Source: Tupaia tana
Lineage: Eukaryota > Chordata > Mammalia > Scandentia > Tupaiidae
Direction of reading: 5' to 3'
Length of the DNA: 64,000 nt
Assembly: GCA_026018925.1 (NCBI GenBank)
Contig: JAKSZU010000016.1
Span: forward strand, 1,736,001-1,800,000
The notes below the pieces were generated by a model. It saw nothing but the letters and a program-made list of their open reading frames with translations, ran no database searches and was not told where the DNA came from. The position numbers and the translations under genes were made by a program. Positions 1 through 9,729 of this stretch are shown here, piece after piece. How positions within the stretch are numbered: the stretch's first letter is position 1; each line of letters starts with the position of its first letter.

Positions 1-265
1 ATAGGGCACATGTGCTTGCCAGAAAGAGAGAGACAGAGAGACAGAAAGCGAGAAATCACCCCCCACGGGGGGGATGGCCACGGTGCAATCCCTTCTCCTC
101 CATTCTCCTCTTCTCTTCCATTCTCCTTTCGGGGTCTTGGACACACACACACATACACACACACACGTGCCCGGTGTGAGTTTAAGCTACCAGAACCAGG
201 ACTTGAACTGTGGTCGACTACATGGGAGTCCAGAGACATGACCATTATGCCAACTACTGGTCCCT
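1..265 (-). mobile_element. Family A tRNA-derived SINE, cut by window edge
   Basis: Reverse-oriented copy. It reads from the tail-side 'atagggcaca' through the GA-rich body and the 'cattctcctc' block to the tRNA-like head ending 'ctactggtccc'. The A-tail lies outside the window. It is moderately diverged. Confidence 0.85.
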
Positions 266-269
266 ATAT

Positions 270-513
270 ATATGTTTTTAGAGAGAGATTTTTACTGTAG
301 GGTGCTTGCACTTACTGCAGAGACAGAGAGACAGAAAGCAAGAAATCACTCCCCCCCCACCCGGGGCTGGCCATGCTGCAGCCCTTCTCATTCCCCTCTC
401 AGGAGTTTGGGCGTGCACACACGCCTGAGTTTTAAGCTGCTGGTCCTGGGACTCGAACTGTGGTCGACTGTGGGAATCCAGCAATGTAACCATTACACTA
501 TCTGCTGGTTCCT
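270..513 (-). mobile_element. Family A SINE, diverged
   Basis: Same block order as the other family A copies: tail side 'agagagattttt', GA-rich part, 'ctcattcccctctc' and head 'atctgctggttccta'. It lacks CpGs that younger copies keep, so it is older. Confidence 0.8.
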
Positions 514-740
514 AATAATTCTTTTTAAAAAATGTGCCCCTCTGGAATTTTTCTGGGGTAATGGTGGGAAATGCAGGGTCTGCTTGTATTTGTCAACCCG
601 AGGGCTGGGTGGTGTCAAAGTTCCATGATAGGAACCAGTCCTTTGGTGGAGGTCCTTAAGCCCTTCGATAGGAAACACCTGGAAATCCTTGGTCTCGATG
701 CCCTAGCTCTGCGGTTAGCCAGCCTCCACGGTAGTGAAGG
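514..740. repeat. Segment of diverged tandem array (unit about 210-300 bp)
   Basis: First visible unit of the array. It carries blocks shared by all segments: 'ggaaatgcagggtctgc', a 'gttccatgataggaa' block, 'cttcgataggaaacacctgg' and a terminal 'tagtgaaggtttt' block. The SINE at 741 interrupts it at the landmark that resumes at 1013. Confidence 0.7.
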
Positions 741-1012
741 TTTTTTTTTTTTTTTTTTTTTTAGAGATTTTTTACTATAGGGCGTGTGTGCTCGCCAGAC
801 AGACAGAGAGAGACAGAGAGATAGAAAGCGAGAAATCACCCCCCTGGGGGGATGGTCACGCCTCAATCCCTTCTCCATTCTCCTCTCGGGATCTTGGGCA
901 CGCACGCACACGCGCCCGGCGTGAGTTTTAAGCCACCGGGTCCGGGACGCGAACCGCGGTCGACTACGTGGGAGTCCAGCGACATAGCCATTACGCTAAC
1001 TGCTGGTTCCCA
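741..1012 (-). mobile_element. Family A SINE with perfect target-site duplication
   Basis: CpG-rich young copy with a T-run at the tail side. It is flanked by an 11 bp direct repeat 'ggtagtgaagg' at 730-740 and 1013-1023. This fixes both ends and shows L1-type retroposition into an array unit. Confidence 0.93.
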
Positions 1013-2352
1013 GGTAGTGAAGGTTTTGGCCTGAAAGAGGATTGAGGTGTGAGTTTGGTGGGGGGGGGGGTGGGCTGAGGTAATTCCAAGAACAGCAGTA
1101 ACTGCACAGTGGCCTGAGAGCCAGGTGGTGGCCAGGGCCAATATTAGCAGCTGTGAGGCTCAATTTCAGGGAATTTCAGGAAACTCTTGTGAATCTTTGT
1201 CCATGAGGCCTTACCTCCCTACTTAGGCTGAAGGTTCTAGACAGAACTTGGATCTCAGTGGGCCTGTAAGGATACCTGCACTGGGTGATGCAGAACAGGG
1301 ACTGCTGGGCTTGAACTACCCTAGGGCCAAAGATGACAAGGTTCAGTCATCGGAAGTCCAGGCCCCATTCGTAAGAGCATTATGGTTTGCAGGAAGCCCA
1401 TTCACTGTGGGTGTGGGCCTCTGGGTAGAAGTATAGAAAACATCAGCTAATGCTGGGTTCTTAAGGTGTGAGCTACCTAGACTAACGACTACTTAGGGTT
1501 CTGATCCGAAAAAGATTTCAATCTGGAGTTGTGCACTTGGGTAATTTCAGGAGCAGGGACCACATGTGTTGAGCTGCTCAGAGAACGAGGTGGTTCCCAA
1601 TGTCAAATAACAGAAGCGCAGGAGCTCCAGACCTCACTGGCCGGGGCATATTGTTTCCTGGAAGTTCATCTGAGTTGTTTCACAGGAAACTCTGGGAAGC
1701 CGATCCTGGTGGCCTCCGCGCTCTCTTTCGGCTGCTAATCACTAACGGATCCAGCGGAGCGTGTACTTAAATGAGCTGGGATGGAATTGTGCACTGCGGT
1801 GATTGCAGGAGAGCAAGATCTGCTTTGGCTGGGTTGTCCTGAAGGCTTGTGTTCCTGTGGGAAATAATAAAAGCCCCAGCAGCTCTGCCTCGCTGATCAG
1901 AGCCTGGAGGAGCTCGGCGAAGCCATTAGTCCTGCAGTAGCAGCGTTCTGAGCCTTTTCGTGGGAGCCCCTGGGAAGCCCGTGTGCTTTGATACCAGGCC
2001 CGTAGTTAGACTCCAAGGTTGCGAAGGTTTTGGCCCGAATGAGGGTTGAAGTGGGACTTGGTGCAATTGTGAGAAGAGTAGGGACGGCATGGATCAGGTT
2101 GTTCTGAGAACTGGGCGGTTCCCAGGGACAGTAATGGGGGGAGGCACTAGCCTCACTTTACCTGTATCTGGGAAGCTCGTTAGCCCAGGGGGAATTGCCC
2201 TCTGAGTTGGTGCCTGTCAAGCCTGGTAGTTGATACACTGGGTTGTGAGGGTTCTGACCAGGGAACACAATTAAGTGTGAGTTCTTGGGATTGGGCCTGA
2301 GGAAACGGTCTGGAGAGCAGGGCCTGCTTAGGGCCAGAGTCAGGTGGTTTTC
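1013..2352. repeat. Diverged tandem array, about 5 units
   Basis: Recurring landmarks 'gaaggttttggcctga', 'gaaggttctagacag', 'gggttctgatccg', 'gaaggttttggcccga' and 'gggttctgacca' start near 1019, 1229, 1495, 2023 and 2247. Spacing is about 210-270 bp, with one landmark worn away near 1745. Between them recur, in fixed order, 'ttgtgcact', 'gcagggact', 'gaggtggttccca', 'ctccagacctcactgg', 'cctggaagttcat' and 'aggaaact'. I see no coding capacity in it. Confidence 0.75.
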
Positions 2353-2616
2353 TTTTTTTTTTAAGAGAGATTTTTTCGCTATAGGGCGTGTGCGCTCGCC
2401 AGACAGACAGAGACGTTAGAGACAGAAAGCGAGAAATCACCTCCCAGGGGGGATGGTCACGCCGCAATCCCTTCTCCTCCATTCTCCTCTCGGGATCTTG
2501 GGCACGCACGCACATGCACCCAGCGTGAGTTTTAAGCCACCGGGTCTGGGACGCGAACTGTGGTCGACTACGTGGGAGTCCAGCGACATAGCCATTACGC
2601 TAACTGCTGGTTCCCG
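2353..2616 (-). mobile_element. Family A SINE with 17 bp target-site duplication
   Basis: Young copy. The direct repeat 'agagtcaggtggttttc' lies at 2336-2352 and 2617-2633. The array unit reads through the duplication into 'aagggtcaataataag'. Confidence 0.93.
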
Positions 2617-2837
2617 AGAGTCAGGTGGTTTTCAAGGGTCAATAATAAGTGCCCAGGAACTTCAGGCCTCACCACTAACAGCATTATGTACTTCATGATC
2701 TCTTTAGCCTTGTGGTGGGTCCCTTAGCCCTGCTTTGGGAAACATGTGTAGGCTGAGTGCTTGTTACCTGTGTCCTGCCCTGGAGTTAGGCTGCAGGGTG
2801 GGGAGGATAATAGCTATAACTGAGATTTAAAAATTTT
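2617..2837. repeat. Tandem array segment
   Basis: Continues the unit split by the SINE: 'aataataagtgcccagg', 'aacttcaggcctcac', 'ttagccttgtggtgggtcc' and 'gaaacatgtgtagg'. The next landmark, 'gaggataatagctata', is near 2801. Confidence 0.7.
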
Positions 2838-3055
2838 AATCGCAAGAAGGTCTGTGCACTCGCCTGAAAGAGAGAGGCAGGGAGAAAGGGGGGTGGTCAT
2901 GTTGCAATCCCTTCTTTTCCATTTCTCTGTTCTGTTGGGATTTGGGACACTCAGACACATGTGTCAGGCATATTTCTTAAGCCACTGGGGCTGGGATTTG
3001 AACCATGGTCTGCATGTGGGATTTAGTTCCCTTAACCAATAGGCTATGGAGCTGG
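2838..3055 (-). mobile_element. Old family A SINE
   Basis: Degenerate copy with 'gtctgtgcactcgcc', 'gttgcaatcccttctt', 'gggatttgaaccatggtc' and a worn head 'aaccaataggctatggagc'. Several blocks are shortened. Confidence 0.7.
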
Positions 3056-3445
3056 CTTTGCAGCTGGGCCTTAAGTGGAAGTTCTGTAATCATGTACAGA
3101 AGTGCTTGTGGGGAAAGCAGAGGTGCTATGGAGGGGTGGTCCCCATCCCTGTAACAGGAGCCCAGGAACTCCGATCCTCACTGCGTGTGGAGGCTCCCTG
3201 GAAGCTGAGTTTGCAGAGGTGACACTATAAACCCTTTTATAGGAAGTACTTGTTGAGACCAGGTACTTGAGGCCTTAGCTCCCCAGATAGTCTCCGGGGT
3301 ACTTTAAGTTCTGGCCTAATTAAAAATTGAAATGCCTTTCTCTGGTATTATGTACTGGGTACAAATACTATATGGGTTTAGTTGCATAAGGGTCAAGTGG
3401 GTTCTAAGATGTAATAATGAGGGTCAAAAATCTTAGTCCCCTTTT
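3056..3445. repeat. Tandem array segment
   Basis: Further units with 'gggaaagcagaggtgc', 'ggagcccaggaactcc', 'gaggctccctggaagctg', 'aacccttttataggaagta' and the landmark 'agttctggcctaatt' near 3308. The spacing to the landmark near 2801, less the SINE, is about 280 bp. Confidence 0.7.
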
Positions 3446-3537
3446 TTTTTTTTTTTAATTTTTATTTTTTATTAATTTATTTATTTTTGTATATACTTTC
3501 AATCATATTGTTTGTCTTACAATGAGACCATTTCGAT
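3446..3537 (-). mobile_element. Very short 5'-truncated LINE-1 3' end
   Basis: About 92 bp matching the extreme 3' UTR of the L1 at 27991, including 'gtatatactttcaatcat' and 'aatgagaccatttcgata', with a T-rich tail. It is flanked by the duplication 'atcttagtccccttt' at 3430-3444 and 3538-3552. Confidence 0.88.
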
Positions 3538-3566
3538 ATCTTAGTCCCCTTTTAACCCCTGCGTAT

Positions 3567-4541
3567 TTGTGGGCCTGCAGAGCGGCCGCAGCTGCGGGTC
3601 TCTGTTCCACAGGATGGGATTTGTTAAAACTGTCAAGAATAAGGCCTACTTTAAGAGATACCAAGTGAAATTTAGAAGAGGACTAGAGGATAAAACTGAT
3701 GACTATGCTGGGAAAAGCTTGGTGACCCACGGTAATAATAAGTACAGCACACCAAACACAGGGTGATAGTTCGTGTAACTAACCGATGTCATTTGTCAGA
3801 TCGCTCATGCCCTTGTAGAACGGGATATAATAGTCTGTGCAGCTCACGCACAGACACCAACTACCAAAACACAGTGTGAAGGCTGGTCTGGCAAATGATA
3901 CTGCAGCATATCGTACTGGCTTGCTGCTGGCCCGTGGCCTTCCCTATAGGTTTGGCCTGGACAAGGTCTAGGAAGGTCAAGTGGAAGTGACCGGAGACGA
4001 GTACAATGTCGAAAGCATCGATGGTCAACCTGGGGACTGCACCTGCTATTTGGATGCAGGCCTTGCCAGAACCACCACCGACAATAAAGTTTCTGGGGCC
4101 CTGAAGGGAGTGGTGGATAGAGGCTTCTCTGTCTCTCACAGGACTGAACGATTCCCTGGTTATGATTCTGAAAGCAAGGAGTCTAGTGCAGAGCCCATCT
4201 GATTCACATCATGGGCCAGAACGCTGCAGACTACACACGTTACCTGATGGGAGAAGATGAAGACGCTTACAAGAAACAGTCCTCTCAGTACACGAAGAAC
4301 AGTGTACCTCCAGACATGATGAAGGAGATGGATAAGAAAGCTCACATTGCTATATGAGAGAACCCAGTCTATGACAAGAAAGAAGTTAAAAAGAAGAGGT
4401 GGAATTGTCCCAAAATGTCCCTTGCCCAGAGGAAAGACCAGGGAGCCCAGAAGGTAAGCTTTCCTCAGAGCTCAGGAGCAGACTGCTGAGCGCTCAACCA
4501 AAGAATTTTCTATGCTGTTATTCTAGATAAAGACAATAAAC
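3567..4541 (+). pseudogene. RPL5P: RPL5 processed pseudogene (60S ribosomal protein L5)
   Basis: Intronless copy of the uL18 ribosomal protein mRNA. The initiator ATG at 3614 follows a 5' UTR-like 'ctgcagagcggccgcagc'. The first frame reads [20 protein letters not shown] and is recognisably RPL5, but it stops at 3764-3766. The homology continues in another frame at 3981-4202 ([17 protein letters not shown], then [10 protein letters not shown]) and then through segments matching the basic C-terminus ([10 protein letters not shown]) to an 'acaataaac' polyadenylation-like signal near 4531. There are several stops and frameshifts and no introns, so it is a dead retrocopy. It splits the tandem array, which resumes downstream. 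I could not place its target-site duplication. Confidence 0.92.
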
Positions 4542-4924
4542 AAGGCAGAAAAAGAATCCTCATCCCAGGGACAATAATAGGAGCCAAAGGCTTTGGGCCT
4601 CAGAGTTGAGAGTCTTCAGTACCCTGGGCCCTCAGCCTCGCAGGAGGGGCGGCGTTATTTAGTAATGTACACGCATGAAGGCTTTGTACACGAGGCCCTG
4701 GGTCCCTGCGTAGGCTGTCGGGTGCTGATGGCTCTGGGCTGAGTGTGGTTCACATGGGCCTGTAAGGGGCTGAGTGATGGCAGAGGGAGCAGGTACTGCT
4801 GGGTTAGTTACCCTGAGGCCCCTCAAAAGGAGCACCAGGAAGTCTGGACCTCACTGGAAGAGCACGGAGGCTGGAAAGAAAAGCAGCTGACAGCAATCTA
4901 TGGAATTCCAGGTCCATTAAAATG
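4542..4924. repeat. Tandem array segment after the RPL5 retrocopy
   Basis: Array blocks resume with 'cccagggacaataatagg', 'tttgggcctcag' and 'acacgaggccctgggtccc'. A second unit follows with 'gagggagcaggtactgctgg', 'tctggacctcactgg' and 'cacggaggctggaaag'. It is more diverged than the left part. Confidence 0.6.
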
Positions 4925-5091
4925 TCTTTTCAGAAAATTACTCATTTATTTTGTTGTTATTTCTAAAATTTGACCAGGGAGAGACAGAGACAGAAAGAGA
5001 AAGTGAGACGGCAAGTCACCAGGTCTGGAAAGTGACCCGTGGTTGGTCATGTCGGAGTCCAGAGTCTTAATCCCATGTTACCTTTGGCCCC
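4925..5091 (-). mobile_element. Family B SINE
   Basis: Short tRNA-derived SINE in reverse. The tail side is 'tcatttattttgttgtt', then 'aatttgaccagggagaga', 'caagtcaccaggtctgg' and the head 'cttaatcccatgttacc'. The short repeat 'ccattaaaa' occurs near 4914 and 5092. Confidence 0.75.
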
Positions 5092-5100
5092 CCATTAAAA

Positions 5101-5367
5101 TTTTTTTTTTTTTTTTTGGAGAGGTTTTTGCTATAGGATGCATGTGCTTGCCAGACAGACAGAGAGAGACAGAGAGACAGAAAGCGAGAAATCACCCCCT
5201 GGGGGGGATGGCCATGCCGCAATCCCTTCTCCTCCATTCTCCTCTCAGGATCTTGGGCACGCACGCACACGTGCCGGCGTGAGTTTAAGCCACCGGGTCC
5301 GGGACTCGAACTGTGGTTGGCTACATGGGAGTTCAGCAACATAGCCATTATGCTAACTGCTGGTCCC
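5101..5367 (-). mobile_element. Family A SINE
   Basis: Complete copy from the T-run through 'gctataggatgcatgtgc' to the head 'gctaactgctggtccc'. It lies at the outer end of the left arm of the inverted LTR-like pair and probably cuts that arm. Confidence 0.88.
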
Positions 5368-5838
5368 TCCTGGGCATTCTTGATTGGCAAGGCCTTAGGT
5401 ACTCAAATTTCTCTTCTGGTTTCCGGAGCCCTTCAGCCTGGGGTCTTTGAGCTCACAGCCAGCAGTTTCCAGCCTACAGAACATCGTACACAGTGAAGTG
5501 AAAACCTGATCTTTCCTTTAAGGACAGTTTTAGAGGTCCAGTGGCACTTATTCACGGTCAGTGTTGTTTCATCATCATAGCCAAAGTCTGAATCTTACCC
5601 CCTACTCTGGGCCATGGCAATGTAAATGGACCTTGTACTCCAAGAACCCTAGAAAATATACTTTACGTTTAGTTCAGCACCTATTAATTTTCAGTTTAGA
5701 AAATTCTCACTTTTCCTTTAACAGAAGGGGAAACTGAGACCCCCACCCCTCTTAGGGGTCCCTGCTCAGTCTCAGGAATGCAGTATTCCCATTAGGGTTA
5801 TTGCCCAGAGGCGTGTTTTAGTTCACAGCAAACCATCC
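5368..5838 (-). repeat. LTR-like arm, inverted relative to 6395-7180
   Basis: Sequence such as 'ttcttgattggcaaggcctt', 'cagcctggggtctttgagct', 'gaaaacctgatcttt' and 'aacagaaggggaaactgag' recurs in reverse complement in the right arm. The right arm carries a polyadenylation signal and the look of an LTR, so this is read as a U3-side LTR piece on the minus strand. The family was not recognised. Confidence 0.6.
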
Positions 5839-6058
5839 GGGGGCCATTCTTATGGCCTGGTGATTGGGAGAGCCAGAACTCACACGGCCGACGGCATGGT
5901 TAGAATCCTGGCCCCAGCGCCATGTGTGTGCACGCCCCAAGTTCTGACAGGGTGGAGAAATGGAGAAGGGCTTGTGGTGTAACCATGCACCAGTGGGGAG
6001 TGATTTCTTTCCCTCTCCCTCTCTGATAAAGCATGTGTCCTCTGACAAAAACAAAACA
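5839..6058 (+). mobile_element. Old family A SINE
   Basis: Forward copy: head 'gggggccattcttatggcct', then 'ggttagaatcctggcc', 'gtgtgcacgccccaag', 'atggagaagggcttg' and the end 'catgtgtcctctgacaaa'. It is well diverged. Confidence 0.7.
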
Positions 6059-6394
6059 CTGAGGTCACAGAGAGTTCTGGATTTTACAGTCTCTCTCCCA
6101 TCCTTTCTTCAGGTGGTCTCGAGTCCATGAAGTGAAGAATTAGACGTGGCGGAGCAGTTGCCTGCTTTGTTAGAGATCCAGTAGACTCTAGGCAGACGAC
6201 TTAGAAACTGCTCTCTCCTCGTACTCTCTCTGTTATCTAAACCAGCCTTCTGGGTCGCCACTTCCATGAGCACTTCTCTGGGAAACCAGTGACGCGGGAC
6301 GCGGGGGTGCAGGGGTGATCAGGCCCGGCACCTGCAGTGGGACACAGGTTCTCGTCTGCAGCTCAGGGAGAATTAGAGGTGCGGACACAGAGAG
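6059..6394. other. Unassigned stretch between the two LTR-like arms
   Basis: No open frame of note and no SINE or L1 match. It holds a small GC-rich patch ('gacgcgggacgcgggggtgc' near 6291). It may be the remainder of the element that the two arms belonged to. Confidence 0.4.
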
Positions 6395-7180
6395 GGTGTG
6401 ATACCAAGCAGGGACCCCTAAGATGAATAGGTTCTCAGTTTCCCCTTCTGTTAAAGAAAAAGTAAGAATTTCCCAAACTGAAAATTAATAAGGGCTAGAC
6501 TAAAAGTAAAGTGTACTTTCTAAGGTTCTTGGAATACAAAGTTGGAATACATTATAACGGCCCAGAGTTAAGGGGTAAAACTTTAGACTTTGTGGGACTG
6601 GCAGGTGGCGTGGTGGTTAAGGGCACTGGACTCCCACATGGCTGACTGTGGTTAGAGTCCTGGATCTGGCTTTCTCACTTACTTTCTCTCTGGTCAAATT
6701 AAAATAAATAAATAAATAAAGCTAAATAAAATAAATCTTTTTTTTTTTTTAAAAAAAAAAACAAACTTCAGACTTTGGTTATGATAAAATAACAACATTG
6801 GCCATAAATAAGGGCTATTTGATCTCTCAAACTCTTACTTAAAGATCAGGTTTTCATTTCAATATGTAAGATGTTTTATAGGATGGAAACTGCTGCTTGT
6901 GAGCTCAAAGACCCCAGGCTGAACATCTCCAGAATCCTGAACAGAAATTTGAGTATCTAAGGCCTCACCAATCAAGAAAGCCCATGAAATGATGACACCC
7001 TCTTGAACCAATCGCTGAACTGATCATGTGCCTGGGACCTCTGCCCCTAATATAGCCCTTGACAACACACATGGGAAACATCTTGGGGAGACCAGGTCTT
7101 TTCAGCAGAGCTGCCTGCTCTCCTTGCTTTGTGTTTTGCAATAAAGCCATACTTCCCTCATCACACCATGTAGCTATGGT
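6395..7180 (+). repeat. LTR-like element (right arm), interrupted by a SINE
   Basis: Starts near 'gtgataccaagcaggg' and shares most of its U3-like part with the inverted arm at 5368-5838. Beyond the shared part come 'cccctaatatagccc' and 'ttttgcaataaagcc' (signal near 7139), followed by a U5-like end. A family B SINE interrupts it at 6593-6762. This fits a class I ERV LTR. The family and exact ends are not certain. Confidence 0.55.
6593..6762 (+). mobile_element. Family B SINE with target-site duplication
   Basis: Forward copy 'gggactggcaggtggcgtgg' to 'ctctggtcaaattaaaataa' plus an A/T tail. The near-perfect duplication is 'aaactttagactttg' at 6578-6592 and 'aaacttcagactttg' at 6763-6777. 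Confidence 0.9.
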
Positions 7181-7186
7181 TTTTTG

Positions 7187-7357
7187 AACATTTTTTATTA
7201 TTTTATTTATATTTATTTATTTTAATTTGACCAGAGAGGACCAGGGAGAGAGAAAGAGAGAGAGTGAGAAAGCAAGCCACCAGGTCCGGGACTTGAACAG
7301 TGGATGGCCATGTGGGAGTCCAGCACTCTTAACCACCATGCCACCTGCTGGCCTCCT
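7187..7357 (-). mobile_element. Family B SINE
   Basis: Reverse copy with the tail 'tttatatttatttatttt', 'aatttgaccagagaggacc', 'caggtccgggacttgaac' and the head 'ccaccatgccacctgctggc'. Confidence 0.85.
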
Positions 7358-7975
7358 TGGTTTGGTTGTATAGCACTTGGGTGAGCAAACCTGATTTGAG
7401 TTTGGTAACAGCAAAGTGGAGAGTTTATTGAAGGAGAGGGAAGGGAAAAACAGAGTTTTCAAGTAGGGAGAAGTTTTAGAACGTGGGTTGCTAAGGAGGA
7501 GCAGGGGCGGGAAGGTTTTTATTGGCTTGTTGGGAAGTCATGACCCATTTTTGCATAGAAAAACAAAAAAAAGTCATGACTTTTTGACAACCCAGTATTT
7601 TGATCAGGAAGCTAGGTAAAGCTAGGCTTGTAGGCGGGGCTTGTACATGGTTCTCTTCCATTGTGGTAGGGAGGGCACATGTTGGGTGGGTCCAGTTACT
7701 TGTTTCCTAATTTTGGAGTGGGTAGAAGGTCAAGAGACTCTCTGTCTAGAAGCTTTGGGCTGTAAAAACCACGATCTGATCTTCTCAGAATTGGTAGGGC
7801 CTGGAAGGGCCTTTGTGTTAGGTCTAGGTCAATCTCTGAGCCACCGCGAGCCAGTTCTCCTGAGTGAGCAGCTGAGCCACCCTGTCCCCATCTTAAAACA
7901 GCCATTTTGTGATTCCATTTTGGGCCTATACCCTAACTATATTTTTAGGGTCTCTCTCTCCTAACTCATCAGAGT
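7358..7975 (-). repeat. ERV LTR on the minus strand, carrying a mariner MITE
   Basis: Read on the minus strand it has an AATAAA-type signal ('ttcaataaactctccac', complement near 7415-7430) and a TATA-like 'ccaataaaaacc' about 80 bp upstream. The end is pyrimidine-rich. The layout is that of a class I LTR. A 74 bp mariner MITE lies inside it. No internal retroviral sequence is attached, so it looks like a solo or fragmentary LTR. The family was not recognised. Confidence 0.55.
7522..7595. mobile_element. Mariner-type MITE, second copy
   Basis: A 74 bp near-palindrome flanked by TA dinucleotides. The ends 'ttggcttgttgggaagtcat' and 'gtcatgactttttgacaacc' match the cleaner copy at 27257-27333 with a few changes. 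It has no coding capacity. Confidence 0.75.
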
Positions 7976-8558
7976 GTGTTTGCCTAGGAGATTTCTCTTA
8001 ATCAACAAAGTACTTTTCTTTCACTTTGCCTCAGTTTTCTTTTTAGGTTGGCATATTTTGGCTGAGTGTTAAGGTGGTCTTTGTCCTGGGCTATGAAATA
8101 ATTCACAAATTCAGGGAGAAAGTGAATATAGAGAGGTTTATGCACTTTCCAAGGGAGGGAAGGGGCTGGATGCAGAGGGTGTTAGGCCCTGAAGTGGGGG
8201 GAGCTGGAGGCTTCTACTGGGTCTTAAGGGTGAAGGGTTTATAGCTGGTTAATTATGGCGACCCTGGGACAGGGTGCCTACTGGTCTCTCACAGTCTGGA
8301 CTATTTTGCTGATACCGCTAGCTGTCGTATCTGACCACTTTGATCTGCCATATATTTAGAGACTTATTGATGTTTCCGTGTCAGCAAGAGACAGCTCTCA
8401 GTCTACCTAACTGAAGGTAGAAACTTTGGAAAAGAAGAGTAAGTCATCTGCGGTGAGGCGGAGGGGTCAGTTAATCTGGGAAGAACAAGAGAGGGGGAGA
8501 AAGGATGTCTGACGCACTTGGGAGTTTTAAGTAAGTCTTCCCAATGTGGCATAGTGGT
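7976..8558. other. Unassigned stretch, possibly an antisense LTR
   Basis: No SINE, L1 or open frame. Read on the minus strand, 'gctataaacccttcaccc' is TATA-like and pyrimidine-rich blocks follow, as in an LTR. I could not match it to anything else in the window. Confidence 0.3.
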
Positions 8559-8817
8559 TGTTAGCCTGGAGGCCTGGGCAGCTTGGCTGTAGGGGTTGGA
8601 TGCCACGCCACAGTCGGCTGATGCAACCTGGATCTAGTCTGTCATCTGACCTGTGCTGCACTCGGACCTAACCCGGACGTAGCACATGCGCTCTACTCTG
8701 CACTCGGGACTCTACTGTGCACACAGCACTAGACCTTACGTGGCACCGCAGTCTGCTCTTCCCCTAAACCATTACCATATATGGGCTACCTCTAAGACAT
8801 TCCTCCTCCCTATACCC

Positions 8818-8828
8818 TTATAAAAATC
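8818..8828 (+). promoter_or_regulatory. TATA-like box of the solo LTR
   Basis: 'cttataaaaat' lies about 85 bp upstream of the LTR's AATAAA. The same motif is present in reverse in both provirus LTRs. Confidence 0.6.
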
Positions 8829-8909
8829 ACTGAACCCTGCCCAAGGGTGTGACTTCTCTGGCCTTCTCTCTCTCTGTCAGACCAGCGAACCTCGCTTAGG
8901 AGCGTTGCC

Positions 8910-8915
8910 AATAAA
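8910..8915 (+). terminator. Polyadenylation signal of the solo LTR
   Basis: AATAAA followed by 'ggctctacatttcg'. The 5' LTR of the provirus keeps the same signal, and its 3' LTR has AATGAA instead. Confidence 0.65.
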
Positions 8916-8984
8916 GGCTCTACATTTCGATTTTCTTGCGTGGTTATTAGGTCATTCCTTACAGGGGTTAGGTGCTAGACTCTT

Positions 8985-9207
8985 TTTGAGTGGGATTCTA
9001 TTTTATAGTGGACCACTATTTGAGTCTCAGATCTGGTGGCTTGAAAATCATGCAGGACTTGTGCGTGCATGCCCAAGATCCAAGGAGGGGAATGGAGAAG
9101 AAGGGTTTGCAATGTGGCCATCCCCCCTTGGGATGTGATTTCTCCCTTTCCCTCTCACTGTCTCTTCTTTCTCCAGTCAACACACATGCCCTAGGGCAAC
9201 AGCATTA
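8985..9207 (+). mobile_element. Old family A SINE, head degraded
   Basis: Body blocks are clear: 'ctggtggcttgaaaat', 'gtgcgtgcatgcccaagatc', 'aatggagaagaagggttt', 'tgatttctccctttccctct'. The tRNA-like head is barely recognisable. Confidence 0.7.
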
Positions 9208-9212
9208 AAAAT

Positions 9213-9333
9213 GATATCATCTAACTATCTCTCTCTCTCTCTCTCTTATCTATCTATCTATCTATCTATCTATCATCTACCTATCTATCTATCTATCTAT
9301 CTCTCTATCTCTCTATCTCTCTATCTATCTCAA
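9213..9333. repeat. (CT)n/(TATC)n microsatellite
   Basis: Compound simple repeat of CT, TATC and CTAT units. It follows the SINE and may have grown from its tail. From there to 9729 I see no gene. A short family B head-like remnant is visible near 9465-9494. Confidence 0.9.
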
Positions 9334-9729
9334 TATGGCAGGCTTCCTGTGATTGACTGAAGTGTGGCTAGCTCAGGAAAGCAGCCTAACATGTACGATT
9401 TCAGCTTATTCATAGGAATCCAAGTGTTAGAGTACAGTGGCCATTGTAGACAAAAATAGTTTAGTTTACTACCACCGTGCCACCTGCTGCCCCCAAGGTC
9501 TCTGTTCTTTTGTGGAACTTTTCAGTCAATTGAACCTTTACTCTGAACCTCTGCTGGTGAGAAATTTCATTGGTTCTTTGGCAAAACTTAAGATGTTTTA
9601 AGCTGGCTTTTCTAAAACATGTTACTTAATGTTATTTAATTTGCTTAATTTGCAAATGTTGCTTAATTTGCTTCTGCTGGTTTTTACTTTTTTTGACCCG
9701 AGAGAACACAGGAAAGGCATCACTAGCTT

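Larger units (their letters stand above)
8559..8963 (+). repeat. Solo LTR of the ERV-F-like family
   Basis: It begins TGTTAG and ends CTTACA. It matches, in opposite orientation, the LTRs of the provirus at 14550-23968 (shared 'ggcctgggcagctt', 'gtaggggttggatgc', 'caataaaggctctaca'). A TATA-like 'cttataaaaat' lies at 8818-8828 and AATAAA at 8910-8915. No internal sequence adjoins it, so it is a recombined solo LTR. The flanking bases do not form a clean duplication. Confidence 0.85.

Noticed and set aside
514-3445. The repeated units as a CRISPR-like array
   Set aside because: Units are 210-300 bp, diverged throughout and without constant short repeats or spacers, and the genome is mammalian.
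3614-3766. RPL5 frame as a functional gene
   Set aside because: It is intronless, stops after 51 codons and shifts frame several times.
7641-7964. 107-codon plus-strand frame
   Set aside because: It lies antisense in an LTR-like element and resembles no protein I know.
8551-8967. A target-site duplication for the solo LTR
   Set aside because: Bases before (tggt) and after (gggg) the LTR agree at only two of four positions, so I do not claim it.
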